20,212 bases of DNA from Trichosphaerium sp. ATCC 40318 (GCA_038496445.1 JALMLS010000485.1:1-20212); one strand, 5' to 3'. Positions 8,840 through 17,625 are shown, counted from the stretch's first letter. Numbers and translations are program-made. Notes: generated from the sequence alone by a model not told the origin.

Positions 8840-9000
8840 GTTGGTTGATTATGTTTGTTTGTTTGTGTTGAGGATGAGGTGTGTTGTAGTTGTGACTATT
8901 AAAAATATGATGAAAACGAATGATTGATTTTTGTTCAATAAAAATCATAAAACTACAGATTGATTTCCACACAGATTGATATTGATAGGTTGTCATTCAA
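8840..9000 (-). promoter_or_regulatory. Leader of member 2 with conserved small hairpin
   Basis: On the minus strand toward the ATG: TGATTGAATGACAACC, two copies of ATCAATCTGT, the inverted repeat GATTTTT-ATTGAAC-AAAAATC (8926-8946), CAATCATTCG, and a CA-rich tract CACAACTACAACACACCTC just before the start. It is nearly identical to the leader of member 5, better conserved than the DNA farther upstream. Inferred: promoter plus 5' UTR. Confidence 0.55.
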
Positions 9001-9246
9001 TCACCCTTTGTTGTATTTCAGGTGATACTGGAGCTTGAACAATTGGGTTGCTAACATTTGATTGAGTCAGCGGAAATACCAAGATTGATCGCAAACTTTG
9101 TTGACGTAGTTTCCGTATTGGATGTCCAACATACTGTGGTAGCGTAGGTGAATACAGTACCCGCGAATATATTGTTGGATGTGTTCGAATGAAGTTAGAG
9201 ATGTCTCAGAAGGTTTTTTGAGCGTAAGAGAAGGTGAGCTAGTGTT

Positions 9247-9365
9247 TATAAGGTGGTTTGTAGTGTATACGATAAACAACGGTGCATAATTTCTGTTGCG
9301 AGTTTGGGCCACTTCTTACTCCTCAAAAAAGTACAGAATAGCTATTGAGCGAGTGTACAAACCCG
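9247..9365 (-). repeat. Non-coding(?) repeat block, copy a (V-A-x-T-x-N-R-N frame)
   Basis: The block recurs at 10538-10655 (same orientation) and about 11510-11620 (inverted). Its core is TTTCTGTTGCGAGTTT, GGCCACTTCTTAC and CCTCAAA. On the minus strand all three read V-A-(Q/E)-T-(R/H)-N-R-N followed by L-F-(I/L)-V, beginning at GTG and not ATG, with a stop just upstream in the inverted copy. In this copy the frame stays open to 9067 (81 codons). It may be a decayed exon or a conserved untranslated element. No function is assigned. Confidence 0.4.
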
Positions 9366-9570
9366 TGCAAACTTTTTCAATCTGCGTTTTCTTAATCAAG
9401 ATATACAAGAATGGAATGGTACTATCTGTAAGCGTCAAGGTCTTCAACGTGACTTTAAACCCACTTTGTTCCAAAAAAAAGCAAAAAATAGAATGGAATG
9501 TTTGTCGAGAAACTAGTTTCCCTTGAGTGATAATTAACAGAAAGCAATGTTGATGTTAATTTAGTTTTAT

Positions 9571-9933
9571 TTATTTGTATTTACGATATTTTGGTAACTT
9601 GACATTAAGAAGAGATTCCAAATACTTGACGTATTCTTTTCTTGCACTTTTTGGCAAGTACTTTGGTTTTGGAAAAGGTCCATGTGTCATGATCATTGCC
9701 AACACATTGTGTATTGCTGATCTCGGCATGTTAATAACATGTTTGTTTACATGTTGTATGAGGCGATCATGTAGAGCAAAATATAGTAGCTCAGCTATGT
9801 GCTCTGATGTATTCGATCCAAATAGACCCCATCCAATATGAGGATTGTCGTTATCGTTTACTCGTTGAGTGATATCTCGCACAACTTGGTCGAAAGAAGT
9901 AAGGTTATTGTATTTGTATGACATTGAAAGCAT
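9571..9933 (-). CDS. GPFPK family member 3 (120 aa)
   Basis: An intronless frame MLSMSYKYNNLTSF to LPKYRKYK. It shares GWGLFGSNTSEHIAELLYFA, LHDRL, MIMTHGPFPKPKYLP and KSARKEYVKYLESLL with members 2, 4 and 5. It differs from its mirror partner, member 4, at 12 positions, clustered in residues 15-30 and 60-80, while the C-terminal third is identical. The start MLSMS follows the leader, with no ATG in the same frame kept across copies. AATAAA overlaps the end of the frame. It is divergently oriented to member 4, with 970 bp between the two ATGs. Function unknown. Confidence 0.75.
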   Translation of the reverse strand: MLSMSYKYNNLTSFDQVVRDITQRVNDNDNPHIGWGLFGSNTSEHIAELLYFALHDRLIQHVNKHVINMPRSAIHNVLAMIMTHGPFPKPKYLPKSARKEYVKYLESLLNVKLPKYRKYK

Positions 9934-10085
9934 GTTGATTATGTTGTTTGTTTGTGTTGAGGATGAGGTGTGTTGTAGTTGTGACTATGAAAAATATGAT
10001 GAAAACGAATGATTGATTTTTGTTCAATAAAAATCATAAAACTACAGATTGATTTCCGTACAGATTGATATCATGATAATCTGTT
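9934..10085 (-). promoter_or_regulatory. Leader of member 3 with conserved small hairpin
   Basis: It has the same elements as the member 2 leader: ATCAATCTGT repeats, the hairpin GATTTTT/AAAAATC with loop ATTGAAC at 10015-10035, CAATCATTCG, and the CACAACTACAACACACCTC tract ending about 20 nt before the ATG. A fragment matching GGGTGATTGAG marks its outer end. Confidence 0.55.
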
Positions 10086-10090
10086 TCTCA

Positions 10091-10739
10091 ATCACCCTTT
10101 GTTCTATACAAATTGATTATGAAATGGCTTGAATTGGTTCTTGTGGACGCTCAAGGACCTTTGATCTACAGGTTAGTGGATGGAGATGTTTATAAGTGGT
10201 AAGCTTGCGATATTAAATAAATAGTGACTCAACGTTGCAGAGTAGTTCAATGGAAACGATTTACGGCCTTTCTACTTTTTGGGATTCAAGCACTAAACAG
10301 CTGTGGTCAAGCTTACCTTACTTGTGCGTATGTAATTGAGGGAAGAACTGTCTATCCACGTAAAGATTTATGCGGTAACAAAAACCATTCGTGATGACTA
10401 TTCATTGTGTGCGTTAATAAAGGCCAGGTACTCCGTAAACGCGTTTGTTGTAGCGTAGGTAAATAGATGTAACTGTATCTTTATTGCTATGTTGTTGGGC
10501 CTATTCAAGTATTGTAGATGTTTGCTTGCGCGTAGAAAAGGTGATTTACAAAGTTTACGATAAACAACACTCCAGAATTTCTGTTGTGAGTTTCGGCCAC
10601 TTCTTACGCCTCAAACAACACAGAATTGTAATTGAACGAGTGTCAGAGCCGTACAAAGCTTGTTTTCAATCTTTCGTATCATGGAATTGTCTGAAAAGGC
10701 ACGAAGTAACTCTACAGCATCAAGTACCCATAGATTGAA
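10091..10739. repeat. Spacer of the inverted repeat, containing a degenerate extra copy of arm DNA
   Basis: About 10449-10660 is a direct, diverged copy of the left-arm stretch 9137-9365. Shared strings include GTAGCGTAGGT, CGATAAACAAC, the TTTCTGTTG core, GGCCACTTCTTACGCCTCAAA and ATTGAACGAGTGT. This suggests that the ancestral array had more than two units and that part of one was lost. No family gene is found between 10091 and 10739. The first 350 bp of the spacer show nothing recognisable. Confidence 0.5.
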
Positions 10740-10744
10740 TATTT

Positions 10745-10903
10745 CTGATTCCGAAATATGTACAGAAATCAATCTGTATGGAAATCAATCTGTATTTTAT
10801 GATTTTTATTGAACAAAAATCAATCATTCGATTTCATCATATTTTTCATAGTCACAACTACAACACACCTCATCCTCAACACAAACAAACAAACACAATC
10901 TAC
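10745..10903 (+). promoter_or_regulatory. Leader of member 4 with conserved small hairpin
   Basis: Two tandem ATCAATCTGTAT elements (about 10768-10797), the hairpin GATTTTT/AAAAATC at 10801-10821, CAATCATTCG, and CACAACTACAACACACCTC before the ATG at 10904. An in-frame upstream ATG exists (10778), but its extension is not conserved in frame in members 2 and 3, so it is treated as leader. Confidence 0.55.
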
Positions 10904-11266
10904 ATGCTTTCAATGTCGTACAAATACAACAACCTTACTTCTTTCAGCCAAGTTGTGCGAGATATCACTCAACGAGTACAAAACAGCGAAAATCCTCATA
11001 TTGGATGGGGTCTATTTGGATCGAATACATCAGAGCACATAGCTGAGCTACTATATTTTGCTTTACATGATCGCCTCATACCACATAAAAACAAGCGTGT
11101 TATTGACATGCCGAGATCAGCAATACACAATGCGTTGACAGTGATCATGACACATGGACCTTTTCCAAAACCAAAGTACTTGCCAAAAAGTGCAAGAAAA
11201 GAATACGTCAAGTATCTGGAATCTCTTCTTAATGTCAAGTTACCAAAATATCGTAAATACAAATAA
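10904..11266 (+). CDS. GPFPK family member 4 (120 aa)
   Basis: An intronless frame MLSMSYKYNNLTSF to LPKYRKYK, mirror partner of member 3. Conserved parts: GWGLFGSNTSEHIAELLYFA, LHDRLI, MPRSAIHNALTVIMTHGPFP and the KSARKEYVKYLESLL helix with a basic tail. The start was chosen at MLSMS, to match member 3, over the upstream ATG at 10778 that would add 42 residues. AATAAA overlaps the end of the frame. No recognised domain. The variable middle and invariant C-terminus suggest that the C-terminal motif carries the shared activity. Confidence 0.75.
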   Translation: MLSMSYKYNNLTSFSQVVRDITQRVQNSENPHIGWGLFGSNTSEHIAELLYFALHDRLIPHKNKRVIDMPRSAIHNALTVIMTHGPFPKPKYLPKSARKEYVKYLESLLNVKLPKYRKYK

Positions 11267-11899
11267 ATAAAACTAAATTAACATCAACATTGCTTTCTGT
11301 TAAATATCACTCACGGAGCAAGTATTTACTCGACCTAGCACTATTTCATTTCTACAACCTTTTTTCTTGTTTGTTGGAGTATTTTGTTTGGAACAAACGC
11401 TTTTAAAGTGCATTAGAGACCTTGGCGCTAAAGCTATTACACGTTCAATTCTGAGTGCAACGAGACAGAAAATAGATTAAAATTAAACTTTTGTACGGGG
11501 TTTAACACTCGTTAAACGGCACTTTTGTATTGTTTGAGGCGTAAGAAGTGGCCGAAACTCGCAACAGAAATTGTGTATGCTTGTTTCTTGTGTACCCTAC
11601 GAACGACCTTGTAAACGCAGTCTACCACCTTTTATACTCACAAAAAGCTCATAAACATCGTCAACTTTATGCGAGGAAGCCACAAGGCACTAAAGCTATG
11701 GTTTAACTCTGCTTTGACAAGCGCTTACCAACAGCTGGCGAATACTGTTTCCAGATTGACAATTTTTCTCACGTTTAAGTAAGTAACTCGATAACTGGAA
11801 GTCATTGTTTCCGCTAGCCGCTCAATTGATCAATCTTTGTATTTCCTGATTGCCCTCAAATGTCAGCAACCCAATTGTTCAAGCTCCAGTATCCCCAGA

Positions 11900-12064
11900 A
11901 ATACAACAAAGGGTGATTGAATGACAACCTATCAATATCAATCTGTATGGAAATCAATCTGTAGTTTTATGATTTTTATTGAACAAAAATCAATCATTCG
12001 TTTTCATCATATTTTTAATAGTCACAACTACAACACACCTCATCCTCAACACAAACAAACCAAC
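11900..12064 (+). promoter_or_regulatory. Leader of member 5 with conserved small hairpin
   Basis: GGGTGATTGAATGACAACC, tandem ATCAATCTGTA elements, the hairpin GATTTTT/AAAAATC at 11971-11991, CAATCATTCG, and CACAACTACAACACACCTC before the ATG at 12065. The hairpin lies 74 nt before the start (83 nt in member 4). Confidence 0.55.
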
Positions 12065-12427
12065 ATGTTTTCTACAACATACAGATACGACAAGATAACT
12101 TCACTCAAACAAGTTGTAATCGATGTTACAAAGCGAGTTCAAGACAACGACAATTCTCACATGGGATGGAAAATGTTGGGATCAGACACATCAGAACACA
12201 TTGCTGAACTTTTATATTACGCACTACATGATCGCCTCACACAAGAAGAGGACAACTATATTTTTGACATTACTCTATCAGCAATAAACAATGCGTTGAC
12301 AGTGATCATGACACATGGACCTTTTCCAAAACCAAAGTACTTGCCAAAAAGTGCAAGAAAAGAATATGCACAGTATTTAGAATCTCTTCTTAATGTCAAC
12401 CTTCCAAAATATCATAAATGTAAATAA
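12065..12427 (+). CDS. GPFPK family member 5 (120 aa)
   Basis: An intronless frame MFSTTYRYDKITS to LPKYHKCK, differing from member 2 by two residues. A longer in-frame version from an ATG at 11921 (48 extra residues) exists, but the same leader in member 2 is shifted out of frame relative to its gene. The extension is therefore probably untranslated. The near identity to member 2, against the strongly diverged DNA between the genes of each arm, points to selection on the protein or to recent gene conversion. Function unknown. Confidence 0.75.
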   Translation: MFSTTYRYDKITSLKQVVIDVTKRVQDNDNSHMGWKMLGSDTSEHIAELLYYALHDRLTQEEDNYIFDITLSAINNALTVIMTHGPFPKPKYLPKSARKEYAQYLESLLNVNLPKYHKCK

Positions 12428-12462
12428 ATATAACCTGTTACCATCAACTTTGTTATTGTAGT

Positions 12463-12955
12463 TTTATTCTTATTTTCTCGCTTGCCGGTTGATAAACGGG
12501 AGCAAGTAACGATAAGAACACACGTGTTTATGTAATCTAAAAAGAATTATTTGTACAGGAGCAGGAGGCCAGGACATTGTTGTGTATAAGTAACCATTCC
12601 AATTTGTTGGTGCGTTTAGCGCTTCATTTGGGGCTCAGTATCTGGACCTAGCGAGTGGTTCCTATCTGAGAGGCATTGCCGTCGGCAGCCATTGAGTTTG
12701 GCTAGAGAGATTAGTTGGTGGTAAAGTATGGGCCGTTGGAATAACTATGCTGTTGGTATTTTAGGCGTATTTGGTGGCACTAGTGTTGTGGGGCAGCGGT
12801 GGAAATGTGAATCAAACTTGTTACGAAGGGTAGTTCCAATTTAGGACGTGATCATAAACGGCAATGTTAAAAGAGAAAAGAGTCATGAACACACGGTTTA
12901 TCTAACTTATGAAAGACTACTTTTATTTACAACAGTTTAGCCGTCTCATCGGTTC
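12463..12955. other. Gene-free stretch right of the inverted repeat
   Basis: No convincing open frame. From about 12560 to 12830 the plus strand is unusually rich in G. It contains a small hairpin TGCCG/TCGGCA region near 12677. AATAAA on the minus strand (about 12919-12924) probably serves member 6. Confidence 0.35.
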
Positions 12956-13326
12956 TTAATATTTTGTTTTTTTGCTCTTCTTTTGATTGATAGGCTTAAC
13001 GCCGATTTTTCTTAGTTGTTTTTTGTACTTTTTTCTCATTTTCTTAGGTAGTATATCACTTGGAGGGAATGGACCTCCTGCCATTAGTAGAGTATATACT
13101 TGGTTCAACTTCTCATCTTTCTTTGGTTTATTGCTTCCTTTGTTGATCGTTGATGTACCAAGAAATCAAGAAGGTCAAATGAAATTGTATTGTCAAGTTC
13201 GTCAATCATGTCATCAAGTTTTTCAACTGCAGGGTTTGATATATTATCTAGTAATTCATGTGGTAACTCTCCTAGTCCAATAGTAGATTCATCAAGTTCT
13301 TGTAGAGCCAATTCGAATAGAGACAT
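12956..13326 (-). pseudogene. GPFP family member 6, divergent, frame-broken
   Basis: An ATG at 13326 opens MSLFELALQELDESTIGLGE and runs to DLLDFL. The family C-terminus then continues in another frame: LNQVYTLLMAGGPFPPSDIL, PKKMRKKYKKQLRKIGVK and a lysine-rich tail to a stop at 12956-12958. With a one-base indel near 13160 the GPFP motif falls at residue 85, the same as in members 2-5. Alternatively a 50-nt GT-AG intron (GTACATC to GATGAGAAG) would also restore frame, but its 3' end is purine-rich and the protein would be 17 residues shorter. The upstream DNA keeps the family leader. So it is either a young pseudogene or a spliced or frameshifted gene. Confidence 0.6.
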
Positions 13327-13573
13327 GTTGTTTAAGGTGTAGTGTTGTTAAAAATTATGATATTTTAGAAAATGATTGATTGTGATTGATTTTACGTTTT
13401 CAATCTGAAATCCTGATGTAAAAAATGTTTCAATCACATCCTCTACTATACAAGCTTATAGATACTGACCTCACCATCTCCGTTATACCACTTTTGCCTC
13501 TTTGTTGACAGAATTTCGCAATTTTGATTGAAATTTCTACACAGCACAATAGTAATTTGAGCCTTGTTCCTTG
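13327..13573. promoter_or_regulatory. Divergent promoter region between member 6 and BTB gene
   Basis: On the minus strand it carries the leader elements of the GPFPK family in the same order: GTGATTGAAAC, AAAATCAATCACAATCAATC, ATATCATAATTTTTAACAAC and ACTACACC before the ATG at 13326. The perfect GATTTTT hairpin is missing. The right part must hold the promoter of the BTB gene starting at 13574. Confidence 0.5.
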
Positions 13574-16202
13574 ATGGCGGCCACGCCACCAAACGAAATA
13601 CGGGAACTTGCGCTACTCTCAGAACATTTTGGGGCACTTGTAAACAATAACGCCCAAAGCGATGTTACTTTTATGGTTGGCGTCGAAGACGAAGAACCAC
13701 AGCCAATATACGCGCATAGATTAATTCTAGCTTGTAGAAGGTACGATTTTCTGTAATTCGTATAATATACACCGTAAACCTTCCCCCACTCGTTAAAAAC
13801 CTTCAACAACGTCGTATTTCATAATTTTACATTGTTTGGGGTAAATACATTTCCTAAACCTCTAAATCTGCTTTGATTTATTAATACAGTAACAAGACGG
13901 CGTAAAAAAACGATTTCAGTAATCTTTTTCTGTAAACAAAAGTGTAAAATGGAACAAACTAACTTTTTTTTTCTTTGTTGTAGCCCAGTGCTTGCTTCGA
14001 TGCTTCTTGGATCTCTTAAGGAAAGCCAAGAACGTGAAATACCAATAGGAAATATTAGACACGATATCTTCAAATTAATGATGCAGTACGTACACGTGGT
14101 TTTAAAAACAGCGTAAAAGAGAAAACACGAAACACGTGTTTCTGACAAACACAAAAACCGTTTCTTTTTTTTCAGAAATTCGGTTCGCATTCGGTTTCTT
14201 TACTCGCTTGAACGTTGGTATCTTCACCACGCCTGCGTCATATTTTATTATAGAGTATGGGACTATTTGTTTGTCTGTTATTATACGACAAAGCGAGAAA
14301 TAACGTTCGAACTATTTTTTTTGAAACAAATTACTTCTTTACTGTTTCTTTTTGCTTACTGTTGGTGTTCAGGTATATTTACACAGGCGCCGTGAGCGTT
14401 ACAGCAGAGACTGTTGTACCTCTCCTTGCCTCTGCCGATCAGTATCAATTGCTACAGCTGAAGAGCAAATGTTTTAATTACATGGAAAAGTTTTTAACAA
14501 AAAATACAGTTTGTACGTTATTACAAACAGCCATGATGTATGGTAACCATGGTACGCATATTAATAGTTTTTATTTAAATTAAAATCAACGAAAATGAGC
14601 TTACACAATACAACAGACTTTGCTAGTAAGTGCAAAATGTTCATATCATGTCATACAAGAGATGTCATAAACTCAGATGATTTCTTGACATTGTCACAAC
14701 AGTCACTCCGTGAAATGTTAATGAGTACGCTTCTAAACATATTGTCAACAGTCTTTACATACCCTCTTACATGATTGATTTGTTTATAGCGGATCAACTT
14801 GATGTAGAGGAGCTAGAACTTTACAAAGCGCTTTTGAGATGGGGTGAAAAAAATCTGGAAAAAAACAACAACAGCACCAGCCTGAAGGAAACTCTTTTAC
14901 CTCTTATTCCCTTTATAAGGTACCTTACATACTCAAAACATATTTAGTGAATGTTAGATAACTTCAAATGTCTTTTCATTAACGAAAACAAAGGTTTCCT
15001 CTTATTCTCCCAGATGACTTAATGAATATTGTTAAGCCAAGCGGAGTTGTTCCTCTTGAGGTTTATGTTCAAGTACGATTATAAATTCATTTGTCTATTT
15101 CTTTTACTGATAACCTTTTAAAAGGCTATAGAGTACCATTTATGCCCTGATAATGTTGACACGAGTGGTACAATGTTCAAAGTGAGTTTTATTTTTTTTT
15201 ACTTCATCAAAATTTTCGGGAGTTTTTTTTCAGCTTTTCCCACCATACTTGATCCTGTAACTCCAATATGCTATTGGAAATGGGTGTATTGATATGTGTT
15301 ACATCGATTTTCACACCATAGCTTATCGTAAATCATGTTATTAACTCGTTTTTTTCAAATAACAGCCAAGGGTACCTGCTCCTGTATTCACGTGGCAAGG
15401 AAACTCAAAAGAGTTTCAGTTTACTGAAGGAGGTACGCAGGCATATAAAACACTTTTTCACGTGCTTATGTGTTAACAGGGTTAAACGCAAAGCGTATTG
15501 GGTCTAACTACTGGACGAAAGTGTTTGGTTCTCATGGATTTTCTTCAGGAAAGGTAAAGTTCACCTTTCTGTTTGTTTGAGCTCACGCCAATACATGATT
15601 CTCTCTTTTTCTCTAATTGTCGTTTATCAAGGCTTTTTGGGAAGTTAAGATTGTAAATATCAATGGAAATGATAAGAGTGGACTTATCATTGGTGTGACA
15701 AGTTGTAAAGAACGGTATGATGTTTGGATTATTTTTGTTCAATTTTTTTTCTTGATTTGAAGAAAAAACGGTACCAACGTACTATCAAATAATATAAATA
15801 CCCTGATACGAAATATACAATATTAGAATTATAAAATAGACACAAATTCTAAAATCAAATTCAGTCAGTGTGCCACAGGAGCAAAACTTTTTTTTCCTTT
15901 TCTGTGAAAAAAAATACTCGCTTACCAGCTTTTTGTTTAGATCGGCTTATTGTAAAGATCTTGGTATTGGTATGGCTGGTCATTGTTATAGGCTTTCATC
16001 AGAATTAAAAGCAGTACCTATAGAAGTATCAACAGGGTTTAAAATAGGGATTCAACTTGATCTTGTTAAGCTTAAAGCTTCTTTTTTTGTTAATGGTATT
16101 GCTTTATCAATGCAAGGAGAGCTAGAGAAAGGACTGACATACTGGCCAGTAGTACATATGCATTATAAAGATGATGCAATAGCATTGGTTGAAGTACAAT
16201 GA
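13574..16202 (+). CDS. BTB-BACK-SPRY protein, 11 exons (432 aa)
   Basis: Hand model, every junction in frame: 13574-13740, 13984-14085, 14373-14542, 14617-14724, 14790-14919, 14994-15072, 15125-15181, 15366-15432, 15480-15553, 15632-15714, 15941-16202. BTB (about residues 10-125): SDVTFMVG, YAHRLILACRSPVLASMLLG, REIPIGNIRHDIFKLMMQY, IYTGAVSVTAETVVPLLASA. BACK (about 130-220) includes CHTRDVINSDDFLTLS, LREMLM and LELYKALLRWGE. The SPRY-like part (about 270-432) includes FQFTEGG, GFSSGKAFWEVKI, SGLIIGVTS, GTGFKIGIQLD-type strand (STGFKIGIQLDL) and FFVNGIAL. Known: BTB-BACK proteins commonly link substrates to cullin-3 ubiquitin ligases, with the C-terminal module choosing the substrate; inferred here. 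Introns are longer (44-287 nt) than in neighbouring genes, and half begin GTAC. Confidence 0.85.
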
Positions 16203-16835
16203 AAATAACCACTTAAGTAACAAAGCGTGAAAACATTCAATGAAGGGATGAAAAAAAGATCATCATTCGAAAAGAAAAAGAAAAAAAAAAACTGATGTAA
16301 TTTTCTAACAATGTATGTGTGTTGATAAAATACTTATAAAATATCTTTTAATATTATATTCTTACTTGTACTATGTTGCTTTGTCACTTACTTTACTTGT
16401 TGATCAATTACTACAAGACTTAGTGTCAAGCGTTTGGTTGTACTACAAGATTGACAATATAAAGTCAGACACGATAGATTAGCAATGATGAGTAGCAACC
16501 AATCAAAACTACTATGCCGTCCCTAAAGTCCTTTTTTTGTTGTAAAAATGCTATTTGTTTCCTTTCTCACATAACAATACCTCAAAAGTCCTTATTTTAA
16601 TGTAACCATGCTTGTTCTTTACAACTTGTGTAGAGATGGGCAAGCTATTAGATACAGTGAAAAAAAAACAAGAAAAAAAACACTATGAAAACAAATAGCT
16701 TCATTGTTTTATGCTCATTGCCACCTCTAGATTCACTGCCTCCAGTCAAGACAAATAGCAAAAAATTCTTTTCAGGGCATACTATTTATTCTTGTACAGA
16801 TAATAGTAAAAAGTGAACAACGTAAGTTAAGTATC
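16203..16835. other. Convergent intergenic region with short direct repeat
   Basis: It separates the 3' end of the BTB gene from the 3' end of the MORN gene. It contains poly-A/T tracts and a diverged direct repeat of about 37 nt with a 60-nt period (16522-16560 and 16582-16617, sharing AAAGTCCTT, TGTAA and ATGCT). AATAAA on the minus strand at 16785-16790 fits the end of the MORN gene. Confidence 0.45.
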
Positions 16836-17625
16836 TTAGTAGGTTTCTTCAAACTTCAATTTACCAATCTCATTCCATGTCATATACTTTCCTTTCAATC
16901 TATCATTAGAGTAATAACAAAGTCTTTGAAGTTGTCCATTATTATACCATTCCTTGTACTCTCCATTTTTCTTACCATTCAAATAATTACCATGTGCAAT
17001 TAATACACCTTCTTCATTCCACTTTTTGAACTCTCCGTCTCTCTTGTCTTTGACATACTTACATTGTAAAATCAATTTACCATTCTTGTTCCAAGTTTTG
17101 TAATCTCCTTCTTGCCTACCTTCTTTGTAATAAGATTCTTCGTTTAATATGCCATTACTATGCCAGTATTTACACACTCCTTCTTTGTTATTATTTACAT
17201 AATGACATCTCATACAGAGTCTTCCGTTGTCAACAGAGTAATGTTCAAGCTCTCCTTCAATCATTCCATTGATAAAATTATACTTCTTTATCAGTTTGCC
17301 ATTACTCCACTCTTTATACACACCTTCTACTTTACTGTGTACAAACGTAACTTGTTTTTCAACAACAACAGGTTCACTATATAATCCCCACCCGTTATTT
17401 CGTTTCCTGCGGCTCAGCCACTTTCCATGTTTCTTCATTTCATCATCGAACCTCGTTGTTATTGCTGAGTATTTAGATAACAAAGGCCACTTAACATATA
17501 CTTCATAGTCTAAATCCATGATATCTAGCTGTATTTCATGCGGGAGGCTTAGGAGAAATGTACTATTAACCGAAGGAAGGCAGTTTGGCTAAATACAAGT
17601 AGTAGTTAGCCAAGAATTACAGCAT
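16836..17625 (-). CDS. F-box-like plus MORN_2 repeat protein 1 (243 aa)
   Basis: Two exons: 17621-17625 (ATGCT) and 16836-17562, separated by a 58-nt intron (GTAATT, internal GCTAAC, AATAG) in phase 2. The spliced N-terminus MLTFLLSLPHEIQLDIMDLD followed by YVKWPLLSKY looks like an F-box-type helix bundle (LPxEI start). Then come about seven MORN_2 repeats of about 23 residues with the pattern G-x-Y/F-K-x-W-x-x-N-G-x-L and a closing N-G: EGVYKEWSNGKL, EGDYKTWNKNGKL, DGEFKKWNEEGVL, NGEYKEWYNNGQL, KGKYMTWNEIGKL. Known: F-box proteins bring targets to SCF ubiquitin ligases, and MORN_2 repeats form beta-hairpin stacks. Inferred: a substrate adaptor. The same architecture and intron position occur in the gene at 18841-19704. 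It is divergent to the LRR gene. Confidence 0.8.

Larger units (their letters stand above)
8445..10090. repeat. Left arm of large imperfect inverted repeat
   Basis: This arm matches the reverse complement of about 10740-12462 block by block in the same order: member 2 plus leader (8445-9060) with member 5 plus leader (11850-12462); 9060-9540 with 11290-11850 (diverged, several shared strings such as the TTTGGAACAAA region); member 3 plus leader (9540-10090) with member 4 plus leader (10740-11290). The two family genes in this arm are both on the minus strand. The pattern suggests a tandem gene pair that was later duplicated in inverted orientation. Confidence 0.8.
10740..12462. repeat. Right arm of large imperfect inverted repeat
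   Basis: Reverse-complementary counterpart of 8445-10090, carrying members 4 and 5, both on the plus strand. Genes, leaders and about 30 bp after the stops match closely (for example the strings after both member 3 and member 4 stops, AACATCAACATTGC and TTTCTGTTAA). The intergenic part 11300-11850 is strongly diverged, with only islands of similarity. Confidence 0.8.

Noticed and set aside
9296-9526. 76-codon plus-strand frame
   Set aside because: It starts in the repeated core and is not kept open in the other copies of that block.
10778-10903. N-terminal extension of family member 4 (and 11921-12064 for member 5)
   Set aside because: The frame is open in these two copies, but in member 2 the same leader is out of frame with the gene and in member 3 no equivalent long frame exists. 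The conserved element is the DNA leader, not a peptide.
12640-12670. A-box-like TAGCGAGTGG as the missing 5' half of the tRNA-Ser
   Set aside because: It is on the opposite strand, 5 kb away, and lacks the acceptor strand GACACGA that would pair with the 3' half.
7307-13326. Integrated virus or transposon with identifiable hallmark genes
   Set aside because: No capsid, polymerase, integrase, transposase or reverse transcriptase frame is visible, and neighbouring genes are spliced. Only the amplified small-protein family and the tRNA half hint at mobility.
13819-14190. 123-codon minus-strand frame inside the BTB gene
   Set aside because: It overlaps the first introns and exon 2 of the spliced plus-strand gene and has no protein-like features.
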